Source: a virus. From it: a DNA stretch of 54,212 nucleotides. The stretch covers positions 21,244 to 75,455 of the IMG/VR virus record IMGVR_UViG_3300003478_000003. One strand, given 5' to 3'. Under the pieces are notes generated by a model. That model was not told where the DNA came from and did not search any database. It saw nothing but the letters and a program-made list of their open reading frames with translations. Shown one piece after another: positions 40,487-48,808 of this stretch. Positions within the stretch are counted from its first letter, which is position 1; the number at the start of each line of letters is the position of its first letter. Position numbers and translations under genes: made by a program.

Positions 40487-41233
40487 TTACGCTAGTGTCC
40501 ATACTGTATCACTTGATCCATTAGCAATAATCTCTCTAGTCTTTTCAGATTTTAGTCCTGTAATCTGGATAATTGGTCTTGGGAAATTACTAGCATTCGC
40601 TGTGGCGTGTGGTGCATTTGCCCAATCAAAGATATGTGCCTCGCCAGCTTTCCATCTTTCATAGATAAAATTACCATACATATAAAACTGTCCTGGTCTC
40701 CAATCATCTAAGAAAAATGCAATACGACATATTTGTTCTGGATCATCAATACATCTATCCCATAGCTTATCAATATGTAAGTTAAACATTTGACCTGTTA
40801 ATTGAACATGGGCTCTATATTTTAACTCGTCTTTACTGCCTATTACCCCAAAGTGTTCTTTCATTTTAACAAGCATTGGATAATCTTCTAACTCATCTTT
40901 CATATTTGTAAGCATAAGTTTTTTAGGATCTCCGCCTCCTTGTTCAATATCGTATTCTTCTTGTTTTAGCATTGGAGATTCGTCTTCTTTATCTCCATAG
41001 AATTTACGTGATTCCCAATTAATTGCTTTAGTTGAATTTTCAACTAATCTATCTCTATCTTCTTTCCAAAGTTCAGGATTATCAAATCGGCCTAATACCT
41101 TAAACCATTCACCTTCTTTATCTTTAACGTTATCATCAAAATGATATTCGCTATGTGCTACTGTCCAATCCCAGTTCGAATCGAATTCAGATGGGTCTTT
41201 TAAGGTTTTAGACCAATCTGTTTTGTGTATCAT
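40487..41233 (-). CDS. 2OG-Fe(II) oxygenase-like protein
   Basis: 248 residues, paralogue of 38828. Likely ligands are His153 and Asp155 (NLHIDKLW), His209 (APHATANAS) and Arg219 (FPRPIIQITG). CRIAFFLDDWRPGQFYMYG aligns with the same part of its paralogue. The start overlaps the tctA stop (ATGA). Two such enzymes in one operon with a P-loop protein suggest related substrates. Confidence 0.72.
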   Translation of the reverse strand: MIHKTDWSKTLKDPSEFDSNWDWTVAHSEYHFDDNVKDKEGEWFKVLGRFDNPELWKEDRDRLVENSTKAINWESRKFYGDKEDESPMLKQEEYDIEQGGGDPKKLMLTNMKDELEDYPMLVKMKEHFGVIGSKDELKYRAHVQLTGQMFNLHIDKLWDRCIDDPEQICRIAFFLDDWRPGQFYMYGNFIYERWKAGEAHIFDWANAPHATANASNFPRPIIQITGLKSEKTREIIANGSSDTVWTLA

Positions 41234-42738
41234 GTGTAATCAAGTCCTTTGTCTTTTCTTACTAAACTATTTATGAATATGCCTAATGCTATTACAATAC
41301 ATACAAGGAAGATAGGATGATTATAAATGTTAAATAATTCTCCCCATCTAAATCCTTCCATCGACGTTAAGCCTGGCTTCCATTGTTTGTAACCGTACAG
41401 TTGTAAGGTTCCCCAGAAGTATTCATCTATTTTAAATGCTACAACGTATGCAACTAGAATTGCCGGTCTACTAATGTTATATATTTTACATACAACACCA
41501 ATAGCACTTAATATAGCAAGTAAGGCCAAGTCTTCCCAGCCACCTGTATATTGCATATTAGCATAAACAATTACTGCTAAAATAAATGTAGCATAAATCC
41601 AAAACGGAACTTCTAATATTTTAAGAATATATTTGTATAAGACTATACTCAACAATGCTACACCAACTGTTCCAAATATATAACCAAATGCCAGTGAATT
41701 TGTAAATTGTAAATCTTGTAGTAAACTTGGTGTGCCAATCTCCATACCGAAGTACATACAGATTGCCATAACCATAGCCGCAAATGGTGCCGCAGGAATA
41801 CCAAACAAACAAGCAGGTATCATACTAGATACTTTCTGTGCATTGTTGGCTCCTTCACAGCCTAGTAATCCTACAGGATTACCTTCACCAAATGGAACTT
41901 CTTGATCTTCTTCTTTGTGTGCGGCTTTGGTTGCACCGTATGCTAAGAAGTCACCTACTGCTCCTCCTACGCCTGGCAATAAGCCAGTTACGAATCCAAT
42001 TAGTCCACCTCTAACCATATCTTTCCAATGTCGTTTGCAATCACCAAAACCTTGTTTCAGTCCTGTCCAATAATTTCCTTCTAACGGTGGTGCCGCTGAT
42101 TTTAATTTCTTTCTGAATCCGTCTAATAATTCAGGAACTCCGAATAAGCCTGATAGTAGAACCACCATGCCAATTCCATTTTGTAAATATTCCCAACCGA
42201 ATGTCAGTCTAGGATTACTTACAACATCTTCTCCTACCATACCTACTGCTAATCCGAATATGATTGCACAGATACTTAAGAAAACATTTTTACTTGCAAC
42301 AAAGCCTACACAGGCTAGTGCCATTGTCATAAAGCCCAGAAACTCCGGGCGTCCAAATAATACTATAATTTTTCCATAGTATGGAAGTAAAAAGAAAGTT
42401 AATGCCGCAAATACAACACCATTAAATGTTGAATCAGCAATAGCAATTCCCATTGCTCTAGCGGCTTGACCTTTCTTTGCCATAGGATAACCGTCAATAA
42501 CACATGCCGCAGTAGTACTAGCGCCAGGAATACCAGTAAGAATACTTGTATAACTATCTGCACTCGCACAACTTGCCACGATAGCAGTTAAAAAGACCAA
42601 CCCCAAATAAGGGTCGGCCATAAAATATGCTCCCATGGTAAAGACAGTTATCAGAGCAGTAGTTACACCTGCGATAGGAATAATACCAACTAACATTCCA
42701 TAACAAGTGCCAACTAATGCCCAGATAACATATTCCAT
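41230..42738 (-). CDS. tctA: tripartite tricarboxylate transporter, large membrane subunit
   Basis: 502 residues, the usual TctA length, with about 11-12 TM helices. Family signatures are the N-terminal GMLVGIIPIAGVTTALI, SILTGIPGASTTAACVIDG and a second GFVTGLLPGVGGAVGDFLAYG. TctA forms the channel of a secondary transporter for carboxylates such as citrate. It is complete, which is unusual for a phage. The TctC-like gene follows upstream on the strand; no TctB is seen. Confidence 0.93.
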   Translation of the reverse strand: MEYVIWALVGTCYGMLVGIIPIAGVTTALITVFTMGAYFMADPYLGLVFLTAIVASCASADSYTSILTGIPGASTTAACVIDGYPMAKKGQAARAMGIAIADSTFNGVVFAALTFFLLPYYGKIIVLFGRPEFLGFMTMALACVGFVASKNVFLSICAIIFGLAVGMVGEDVVSNPRLTFGWEYLQNGIGMVVLLSGLFGVPELLDGFRKKLKSAAPPLEGNYWTGLKQGFGDCKRHWKDMVRGGLIGFVTGLLPGVGGAVGDFLAYGATKAAHKEEDQEVPFGEGNPVGLLGCEGANNAQKVSSMIPACLFGIPAAPFAAMVMAICMYFGMEIGTPSLLQDLQFTNSLAFGYIFGTVGVALLSIVLYKYILKILEVPFWIYATFILAVIVYANMQYTGGWEDLALLAILSAIGVVCKIYNISRPAILVAYVVAFKIDEYFWGTLQLYGYKQWKPGLTSMEGFRWGELFNIYNHPIFLVCIVIALGIFINSLVRKDKGLDYT

Positions 42739-42748
42739 AGTGCTTTCC

Positions 42749-43804
42749 TTAGTCTAAAAGTTCAGGTTTGTAGATTGATGGGAAGCCATACGCTTCTTGG
42801 TTCCACTTCACCGCATCTCTTAGTGCTTTCTCTGTAATCAAAGATTTAAGAGCCGCTAATAGACTATCACCATCTTGAATCCAAGGATAAACACCTGTCT
42901 TAGCATAAATTTCTGCTGATGCAACTGGATCATTGATCATTGCAGTTACAGCCGATTTAACTTTTGCCGCATTTGGATTACCTTTGTTCATCCAAAGTGA
43001 TTTTTGGATTGCGTCACGCCAGTTACGAGTAAGTTTATATGCTTGATATAAATCACCTGATGGTGCTTCGCCCCATAATCTTTCATACACATCTTCAAAT
43101 TGTGTATTAGGGAAGTTAGGGTCATCCATTTGTATATTGTTTTCTAAGTCTAGGATACCGTGAGTGAACCATAGTTCATTACCTTCGATATCTGTATAGA
43201 AACGCTTCCATGCCGCTGGTGATTCACGTGCGATATCAAATTCACCATTTTGGAAACCTAGACGCTTTTCACCGCCTGATACACCGTTAACCCATACAAC
43301 ACGTTCTCTCCAACATGTCAAGTAGGCATCGATTGAACCGTTTTCTTGTGGGCCACAGATTAACATTGCCGCCGCGGCCGCATCTGGTTCAAAACCTGAC
43401 CCGCCTGCGATTGTCCAAGTGCCTGATTTTTCATCTTTACCTTCTTGTTTACCAAGAACGATATCATTATTCATTGAACCAATTAGTTCATAATCAAAAT
43501 AATTGTATCTAACTTTATCTAATAGAAACGATACACCGTTGCCACCGTGTGCAACCATGATTGTTTTATCATCAAAACGTAGACTATCGTGGAACTTGTT
43601 AAATCCAGGAATATCACGTGCGCCTGGAATGTGACGTACTACTACTGGTTCGCCTAGGAACTTTTCTAAGTTCTTAGCAATGATTTCACTCCAAACTGAA
43701 GTGCCCTTACCAGGTGCCTGTGGCACGATTAGGGTATAATCGGCTAACGCCGATGTTGCAATACCTATTGAAAGTATTGCCGAGATTAATAGTTTTTTAA
43801 ACAT
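42749..43804 (-). CDS. tctC: TctC-like periplasmic solute-binding protein
   Basis: 351 residues. A signal peptide (MFKKLLISAILSIGIATSALA) is followed by the Bug/TctC fold: LIVPQAPGKGTSVW, EPVVVRHIPGARDIPGFNKF, TIMVAHGGNG. It would bind a carboxylate in the periplasm and hand it to TctA. The mature protein holds four Cys and some long loops, more than usual. GGAG precedes the ATG. It contains an Ala run encoded by GCGGCCGC. Confidence 0.88.
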   Translation of the reverse strand: MFKKLLISAILSIGIATSALADYTLIVPQAPGKGTSVWSEIIAKNLEKFLGEPVVVRHIPGARDIPGFNKFHDSLRFDDKTIMVAHGGNGVSFLLDKVRYNYFDYELIGSMNNDIVLGKQEGKDEKSGTWTIAGGSGFEPDAAAAAMLICGPQENGSIDAYLTCWRERVVWVNGVSGGEKRLGFQNGEFDIARESPAAWKRFYTDIEGNELWFTHGILDLENNIQMDDPNFPNTQFEDVYERLWGEAPSGDLYQAYKLTRNWRDAIQKSLWMNKGNPNAAKVKSAVTAMINDPVASAEIYAKTGVYPWIQDGDSLLAALKSLITEKALRDAVKWNQEAYGFPSIYKPELLD

Positions 43805-43831
43805 TTGTTACTCCATTAATAAACTTCTTCA

Positions 43832-44017
43832 TTATATTCTCCTATGAATAATTGATTCTATTTTTACGAAAATAGCAAAATCTTCCCAACCTCCTGTATA
43901 CTGTACACAAACCCATATAACTATTGCAACGAGGCCTGTAGTCGCACCAGCACCGGGTATGATGCCGATTAATAGTCCATACAAAGTCCCGCCCAATAGA
44001 GCGATAATTTCATTCAT
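43832..44017 (-). pseudogene. decayed second tctA, internal deletion
   Basis: 61 codons. The first 33 (start MNEIIALLGGTLYGLLIGII, then PGAGATTGLV) match the TctA N-terminus, diverged from the intact copy. They are joined directly to VQYTGGWEDFAIF, which matches a stretch near residue 400 of TctA (MQYTGGWEDLALL), after which the frame is lost. About 370 codons are missing. A ribosome site and a short start codon frame (MKKFINGVTNV) follow, perhaps the remains of another transporter gene. It lies behind a late-type promoter at 44079. Confidence 0.75.
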
Positions 44018-44078
44018 AGGGGATAGTGTGTGTTAATGAACTTCCTAAGGAGCGTTACTAACACTTGGTAGGTAAATA

Positions 44079-44086
44079 TATTTATT
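44079..44086 (-). promoter_or_regulatory. late-type promoter AATAAATA before the tct locus
   Basis: The box is followed five bases on by an A (44073). It would transcribe the tctA remnant, tctC, tctA and the downstream oxygenases. Confidence 0.5.
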
Positions 44087-44098
44087 GTATTATATAAT

Positions 44099-45025
44099 TT
44101 AGTCACAAAAAATGGCAAAATTATTAATATTTCTATCAAACTTTATAATAATGTTATCATTTGTTTTTTCAAATTTATAAAAATAAGTTGCCCATACATC
44201 TTGATTCATTAAATGTAATGAACTATTTTCTATATTAAAACAACCTATAATACCTAATAACATTGCACCATATTTGCCATTAGGTAAATTATTATTAATT
44301 TTCCACTCATAATTTGTTGTAGGATTATGCATGTCAAATTTAATAACATTTCTTAATATAGTAGTCGTTGTTTTTAATGCAGAACTATATAATTGCATTA
44401 ATAATCTATGTTTATCAGATTGTTCAGTGATAAATGGTCTAACATTATACTTCTGTTTTCCAAAATTTAGATCAAACAAATCACATGTGATGGAATAATT
44501 ATCATCAATATCTTTAACTCCAGTTTCCATTTCAATGATTTTATTATTATGACTATCTATTATTTCAAACATTTCTGTATCAGTAAATAAAGCAAATGAG
44601 CCTAATAACGTATCAGGTATTAATACAGCATGTCTTGTTGATTCATTGTATTTTATTAATCCATATAATTTACTAAGATCTATTCCAAAGAAATTACTTG
44701 TTATAAGTTCACTTACTATTACGTCTATCTTGGGTAGTTTATCAATTAATTCTTGATCAAATTCAGCATGAATTATAGTATATTTTTCTTCAGGTATATT
44801 TGCTTTTTGAAATATTCTTCCTGCCATCTCACAACAATCAATATTATGATCAATCATATATACATGCTTCGCACCAGAATGAATAGCAAATAAAGAAAGT
44901 ACCCCGGATCCAGTTCCTATATCCAAACATATTTTATCATTACAAGAACTTTTTATTTGTTTATAATACCAATTATTCCTGTGACGATTAGTGAATAACA
45001 TTTCATGATTATATGTTGTTACCAT
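44099..45025 (-). CDS. methyltransferase, protein arginine methyltransferase-like
   Basis: 308 residues. The N-terminus RHRNNWYYKQI, motif I CLDIGTGSGVLSLFAI, post-I VYMIDHN, and the acidic VIVSELITSNFFG are the order of the PRMT family, where the last is the double-Glu loop (one Glu is visible). The C-terminal half is beta-rich, as in PRMTs. It may methylate a host or phage protein. It overlaps the oxygenase gene by 7 bases. Confidence 0.68.
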   Translation of the reverse strand: MVTTYNHEMLFTNRHRNNWYYKQIKSSCNDKICLDIGTGSGVLSLFAIHSGAKHVYMIDHNIDCCEMAGRIFQKANIPEEKYTIIHAEFDQELIDKLPKIDVIVSELITSNFFGIDLSKLYGLIKYNESTRHAVLIPDTLLGSFALFTDTEMFEIIDSHNNKIIEMETGVKDIDDNYSITCDLFDLNFGKQKYNVRPFITEQSDKHRLLMQLYSSALKTTTTILRNVIKFDMHNPTTNYEWKINNNLPNGKYGAMLLGIIGCFNIENSSLHLMNQDVWATYFYKFEKTNDNIIIKFDRNINNFAIFCD

Positions 45026-46131
45026 GTTTCAAAAGGTTCTATTCTATAATCTTTATCTACGGCATCTCTTTCTGAATAAAGAATTGTATTAACTGTTACA
45101 ATATATCTTTCATCTGTATGATTTTTTCTAATCCAATGATTTAAGTAGCCAGGCCATATATTCATCATTCCAGATTTGGGTTGAATCTCAAATTCTTCAA
45201 TTCGATACTCGTCCATATTATCTGTTCCTATATGATCAAGACCTTTCCTATATGAATGACTAGCTACTATAGCCTGAGTACTTGGATGCTCAAATACTAT
45301 TGGAGCTGAATCTTCATCAACATATGGATACCACGCTCCCACAATCACCGCACCAGGATGAAAATGCATTTTAATAGAATCTAATTTCTTATACGACACA
45401 AACCAACTGCTTGATATTAGAACTCTAGGTAAATTAAACTTAACACAGTGCTCATCAAATGCAGTTTGAAAAGTTAACCACAGTGGGTATAACTCAGGAA
45501 TTGATAATAATTTTTTATCAGATAATAATTTAGTCATCTCTTGTTTTTCATAATAATCACCCATCATTTCTATAATACGATCCGTACATACATGTTTTTT
45601 GATAAATCTAGTACTAAATGGTATTTTAAAAATCTCTGGATAATTTACTTCTTCTTTATTAAACTTTTCTAACTTTAATACTTTTCTATATGGATATAAT
45701 GGCATAGTAAAACTTATTTCAAGTTCAGGATTTTCTGTATGTACTGAACCCACCAAATCTGTGCAACCTATTATTATAATACTGTTAGCCGAAATACTAC
45801 GTATATTAATACAACACGAAAGTTCTGTGTCGGTAAATACAACTCTTATTTTATGTGTGCTTGTTGTATCGCGGTCGTTATGGTTGTCCAATTCAACTAT
45901 AAATTTATAACAACTGCTGTCTGCCCCGCTCTCATTTTTAGGAACATCATTTCCTGCTTTAATTCCAGTCCATTCTGGCAATAGAGTATTAACCGTCTTC
46001 TTAATCTCTCGCACTTCTATGTTCTCTTCGATCAATACATCATCAAAAAATATTGACATTCTTGGATATTGATTATTTTCAACACCATATTCTTCCACAA
46101 ATATTGCAATAATGTTATCTTCTAGCGCCAT
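45019..46131 (-). CDS. fusion of a beta-rich domain and a 2OG-Fe(II) oxygenase
   Basis: 370 residues from the ATG at 46131, two bases after the upstream stop. Residues 1-165 repeat the beta-rich family pattern (LLPEWTGIKAGND, YKFIVELDNHNDR, LEISFTMPLYPYR) seen at 22012. The C-terminal 190 residues resemble the phage 2OG-Fe(II) oxygenase family: IKMHFHPGAVIVGAWYP, IVFEHPST and GMMNIWPGYLNHWIRKNHTD with iron His and a later Arg. It joins a possible ligand-binding domain to an oxygenase. Confidence 0.68.
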   Translation of the reverse strand: MALEDNIIAIFVEEYGVENNQYPRMSIFFDDVLIEENIEVREIKKTVNTLLPEWTGIKAGNDVPKNESGADSSCYKFIVELDNHNDRDTTSTHKIRVVFTDTELSCCINIRSISANSIIIIGCTDLVGSVHTENPELEISFTMPLYPYRKVLKLEKFNKEEVNYPEIFKIPFSTRFIKKHVCTDRIIEMMGDYYEKQEMTKLLSDKKLLSIPELYPLWLTFQTAFDEHCVKFNLPRVLISSSWFVSYKKLDSIKMHFHPGAVIVGAWYPYVDEDSAPIVFEHPSTQAIVASHSYRKGLDHIGTDNMDEYRIEEFEIQPKSGMMNIWPGYLNHWIRKNHTDERYIVTVNTILYSERDAVDKDYRIEPFETW

Positions 46132-46133
46132 AA

Positions 46134-46811
46134 TTATTTCTTTGACCAAACAAAATACATTCTTTCTTTGTAATCGTTTCTCAAATCTAATACATCTACT
46201 TTTAAAAAGTCAGCACAGTTAATTATAAATGTTGGTGTCCATTCATAAAAAGATATCCAACTGGATTCTGTTGGTATATGCGTTAGTCCTGGGTTTACTC
46301 TAAAATATATTTTACCACCAGGCGTTGTTAATTTTACTATATGCTCTAACTCTTTTAATATTTTATCAGTTGATCCAAAGTTAATTGAACCTAAGCACAT
46401 AACTACATCAAATGTTTCAGAAGGATGATAATCTAAAATACTTACTTTAATATCTGCGTGACTATTATATGGGTCAATACCTATTAGGTTGTCTATTTTA
46501 CTTTTAAACTCGTTATAGCCACAGCCAACGTCTAACACACTACGTGGTTTTAAACTATTAATCTCATCCACTAATGCTAATCCACTGTGCTTATATTTTT
46601 TAGTTTCAGACTGCCATACATTACTAAAGTATTTTTCCAATACTTTGTCATCAATTTTATTAACTAATTCGCCAGTATTGTCAAAACTAACATCCTCAAC
46701 CCATACGTCAAACATACCTTGTATAGACTGCCGTAGTTTGTGATCATCTCGCAAGATTTGAGGAGATGTTTTAAACATATCCTCTAATGCATTAAGTATT
46801 TTTATATTCAT
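46134..46811 (-). CDS. SAM-dependent methyltransferase
   Basis: 225 residues of class I type. Motif I is SVLDVGCGYNEF, motif II LIGIDPYN, motif IV FDVVMCLGSINFG and motif V LTTPGGKIYFRVNPG. The first 60 residues are helical and extra. It overlaps the tryptophan dioxygenase gene by 4 bases. The substrate is unknown. Confidence 0.78.
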   Translation of the reverse strand: MNIKILNALEDMFKTSPQILRDDHKLRQSIQGMFDVWVEDVSFDNTGELVNKIDDKVLEKYFSNVWQSETKKYKHSGLALVDEINSLKPRSVLDVGCGYNEFKSKIDNLIGIDPYNSHADIKVSILDYHPSETFDVVMCLGSINFGSTDKILKELEHIVKLTTPGGKIYFRVNPGLTHIPTESSWISFYEWTPTFIINCADFLKVDVLDLRNDYKERMYFVWSKK

Positions 46812-47323
46812 TTATCCCACAAATTTTTATCAACTGTTTGTTTTAAATACTTTACTCCAGATGTGCCTCCAGTCCCAGGCTTATCCCCTATAATGCGTTC
46901 TACAGTTTTCATATGATTAAACTGCCATTTTTTAAACGCATTTTCTACATCGCATAACGCTTCACGTGGAAATAAACTTGTATTTGGACAACATTTGCTG
47001 GGTAAATCTCTCAATAACTGTTCTACTTCTATATATTGTGTTGATTGTTTGCCTGACGCTGAGCCTAGTGTGCTTCTAAATCTCTCGTAGTCTTGTGGGG
47101 TAAGTGTTGCTATAATGTCCCACAATGTATTTAAGTGATTGAATATTTTGGCAATGCGTTTTAGATCTGGATTAGTAGCAATGCTTAATTCGCGTATTAA
47201 TACTTTAAACCATAATTCGGATGCTTGGTGTGCAACTATAAACATCAGTTCATTGCGATCCGATGTTATTGTGTTTTGTGAATTTAATATTGTATCTAGA
47301 TCTAAATAATCGCCATAATTCAT
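46808..47323 (-). CDS. kynA: compact tryptophan 2,3-dioxygenase
   Basis: 171 residues from the ATG at 47323 (ATGA overlap). TDO opens the indole ring of tryptophan to N-formylkynurenine with heme and O2. Key residues are kept: His32 in MFIVAHQASELWFK, Arg83 in YERFRSTLGSASG, heme ligand His137 in FNHMKTVERIIG, and the substrate loop PGTGGTSGVKYLK. Bacterial TDO is about 280 residues; here the middle helical part of about 100 residues is replaced by about 25. It may be a minimal active form, as all heme and substrate parts remain. Confidence 0.8.
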   Translation of the reverse strand: MNYGDYLDLDTILNSQNTITSDRNELMFIVAHQASELWFKVLIRELSIATNPDLKRIAKIFNHLNTLWDIIATLTPQDYERFRSTLGSASGKQSTQYIEVEQLLRDLPSKCCPNTSLFPREALCDVENAFKKWQFNHMKTVERIIGDKPGTGGTSGVKYLKQTVDKNLWDK

Positions 47324-47955
47324 ATTACGCACACTTTAATATCTTCTGCCTTATAACTTTGGTGTACACCTTCTATAGGACACTTTATATTTAACAAATT
47401 GCACGTATCAAAACTGTCTATCGCATTAAATTTTGCTTTATTAACTGCCATAAATGCTTTAATATTTTTATTTTGTAAAGCAATCTCTGCCTTCATCTTT
47501 TTCTCGTTTTCATACCATTCATAACTAGGATACGAGATTTCAAATCCGCCTGCCTGCATCCACCAATCATAGCATTTCTTGTTTGTTCTATACGTCAAAA
47601 CTATTTTGCTATTAGGCCATTCTGTTTTTATATATTGTAAATTGTGTGCTAATGTGTGGCTTTTAATAATCCTGTATTTGTCTCTGCGTAAAATACCACT
47701 AAATGCTTTATTAAACTCTGCTTCGTTTTGTTTTTTATTGTGCTTATCTATGCTATCAAACCAATTACCAAATTCCATACCTGGATCAAAATAAGAGCCA
47801 CTGTGTTTTGCTTTATAATCACTAAGTTGTGGCCCGCCTAAATATTCACGGTGGGGAGCGGCGTCTGTTTGATCTATATCAACAGATTCGTATATATGAG
47901 CGGCAACACTACTCCAACGTGATCCTGGCGCTCCTACTAAGAAAATATAACTCAT
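47320..47955 (-). CDS. sulfotransferase-like protein
   Basis: 211 residues. The 5' phosphosulfate-binding loop is VGAPGSRWSS at the start, and RIIKSHTL with IVLTYRTNKKCYDWWM matches the 3' phosphate region of sulfotransferases. Such proteins would move sulfate from PAPS to a sugar or protein. The pattern is common in marine T4-like phages. ATGA overlaps on both sides. Confidence 0.7.
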   Translation of the reverse strand: MSYIFLVGAPGSRWSSVAAHIYESVDIDQTDAAPHREYLGGPQLSDYKAKHSGSYFDPGMEFGNWFDSIDKHNKKQNEAEFNKAFSGILRRDKYRIIKSHTLAHNLQYIKTEWPNSKIVLTYRTNKKCYDWWMQAGGFEISYPSYEWYENEKKMKAEIALQNKNIKAFMAVNKAKFNAIDSFDTCNLLNIKCPIEGVHQSYKAEDIKVCVI

Positions 47956-48761
47956 ATATTAAATTCATCCTTTATGCTTTGTGGTGTTACATACAACCAC
48001 CTACCAATTAGAAGTTTACAAACTTGTATCTGATGTGCTGTTAATTCTCTATTAATAAATTTTTCAATATGTTCCTGCCAAGTCCCTTCCCATATAGATT
48101 CTATAGGAAACATGTTCAATTTATTCTTATAATTATTTAATATATCCGTTATATAAATATTTCTTTCAAAATTTCCAGTGTATAAATCTTCATAATTTAT
48201 TTCACCACACACTTTTTCATCCTCACATAATCTAAGAAATTTATATGGTGTAGTTACAAACAGAACTTTACTTGGATCAAATAACAAGTCTGATAATTTA
48301 ATAATATCCATAATATTATCTCCGTCATATATCCACGGTTCTTCTACTGGTTCGCCAGCGGCTATACCCCATAAAGGGTTGCTGGCTTGCCGCCGTATTA
48401 TGTAATTACAGTGATAATATTTTACTCTCATTCTAAAATCTGCTACACTGTATAGTTTAGTATCTTTATTGATAGTTCTTTGCAATAATTCATGTACATC
48501 TTTTTCTAATAAAAAACCATCAAAATGATTTTCATACAAATCATAAAAAGAATTACACAATATTCCTATATCAGGCGGAGTTAATTCATGATTTTTCCAT
48601 TCAAGTGGCTTATTTTTTAATGTCAATGGAAATCGATTTAAAGCATCTACCGCATGTGATGGAGATTTGGATTTGCGCTGATCATGCGCTAGTTGTAATA
48701 ACCAGGAAACCAAAAAACCACCAGAGCCACCTTGATAGCGCACTACAAACTTACGTTCCAT
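47952..48761 (-). CDS. P-loop protein, sulfotransferase-like
   Basis: 269 residues from the ATG at 48761, placed five bases after a late-type box. It starts MERKFVVRYQGGSGGFLVSW, a nucleotide-binding loop. VLFVTTPYKFLRLCED resembles the second phosphate motif. It is probably the same kind of enzyme as the gene at 47320. It opens a late operon down to 44099. Confidence 0.6.
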   Translation of the reverse strand: MERKFVVRYQGGSGGFLVSWLLQLAHDQRKSKSPSHAVDALNRFPLTLKNKPLEWKNHELTPPDIGILCNSFYDLYENHFDGFLLEKDVHELLQRTINKDTKLYSVADFRMRVKYYHCNYIIRRQASNPLWGIAAGEPVEEPWIYDGDNIMDIIKLSDLLFDPSKVLFVTTPYKFLRLCEDEKVCGEINYEDLYTGNFERNIYITDILNNYKNKLNMFPIESIWEGTWQEHIEKFINRELTAHQIQVCKLLIGRWLYVTPQSIKDEFNI

Positions 48762-48766
48762 GTGAA

Positions 48767-48774
48767 TATTTATT
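48767..48774 (-). promoter_or_regulatory. late-type promoter AATAAATA, leaderless arrangement
   Basis: The box ends five bases before the ATG at 48761. Confidence 0.5.
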
Positions 48775-48808
48775 CGAAGAGCACCCGAACAAATCGTATT
48801 AGTGATAT

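Noticed and set aside
41230-47323. Bacterial chromosome origin of the window, based on Tct, TDO and FAH genes
   Set aside because: These genes are embedded in operons with phage replication, fibre, holin and late promoter signals on the same strand, so they are better read as genes acquired by a phage.
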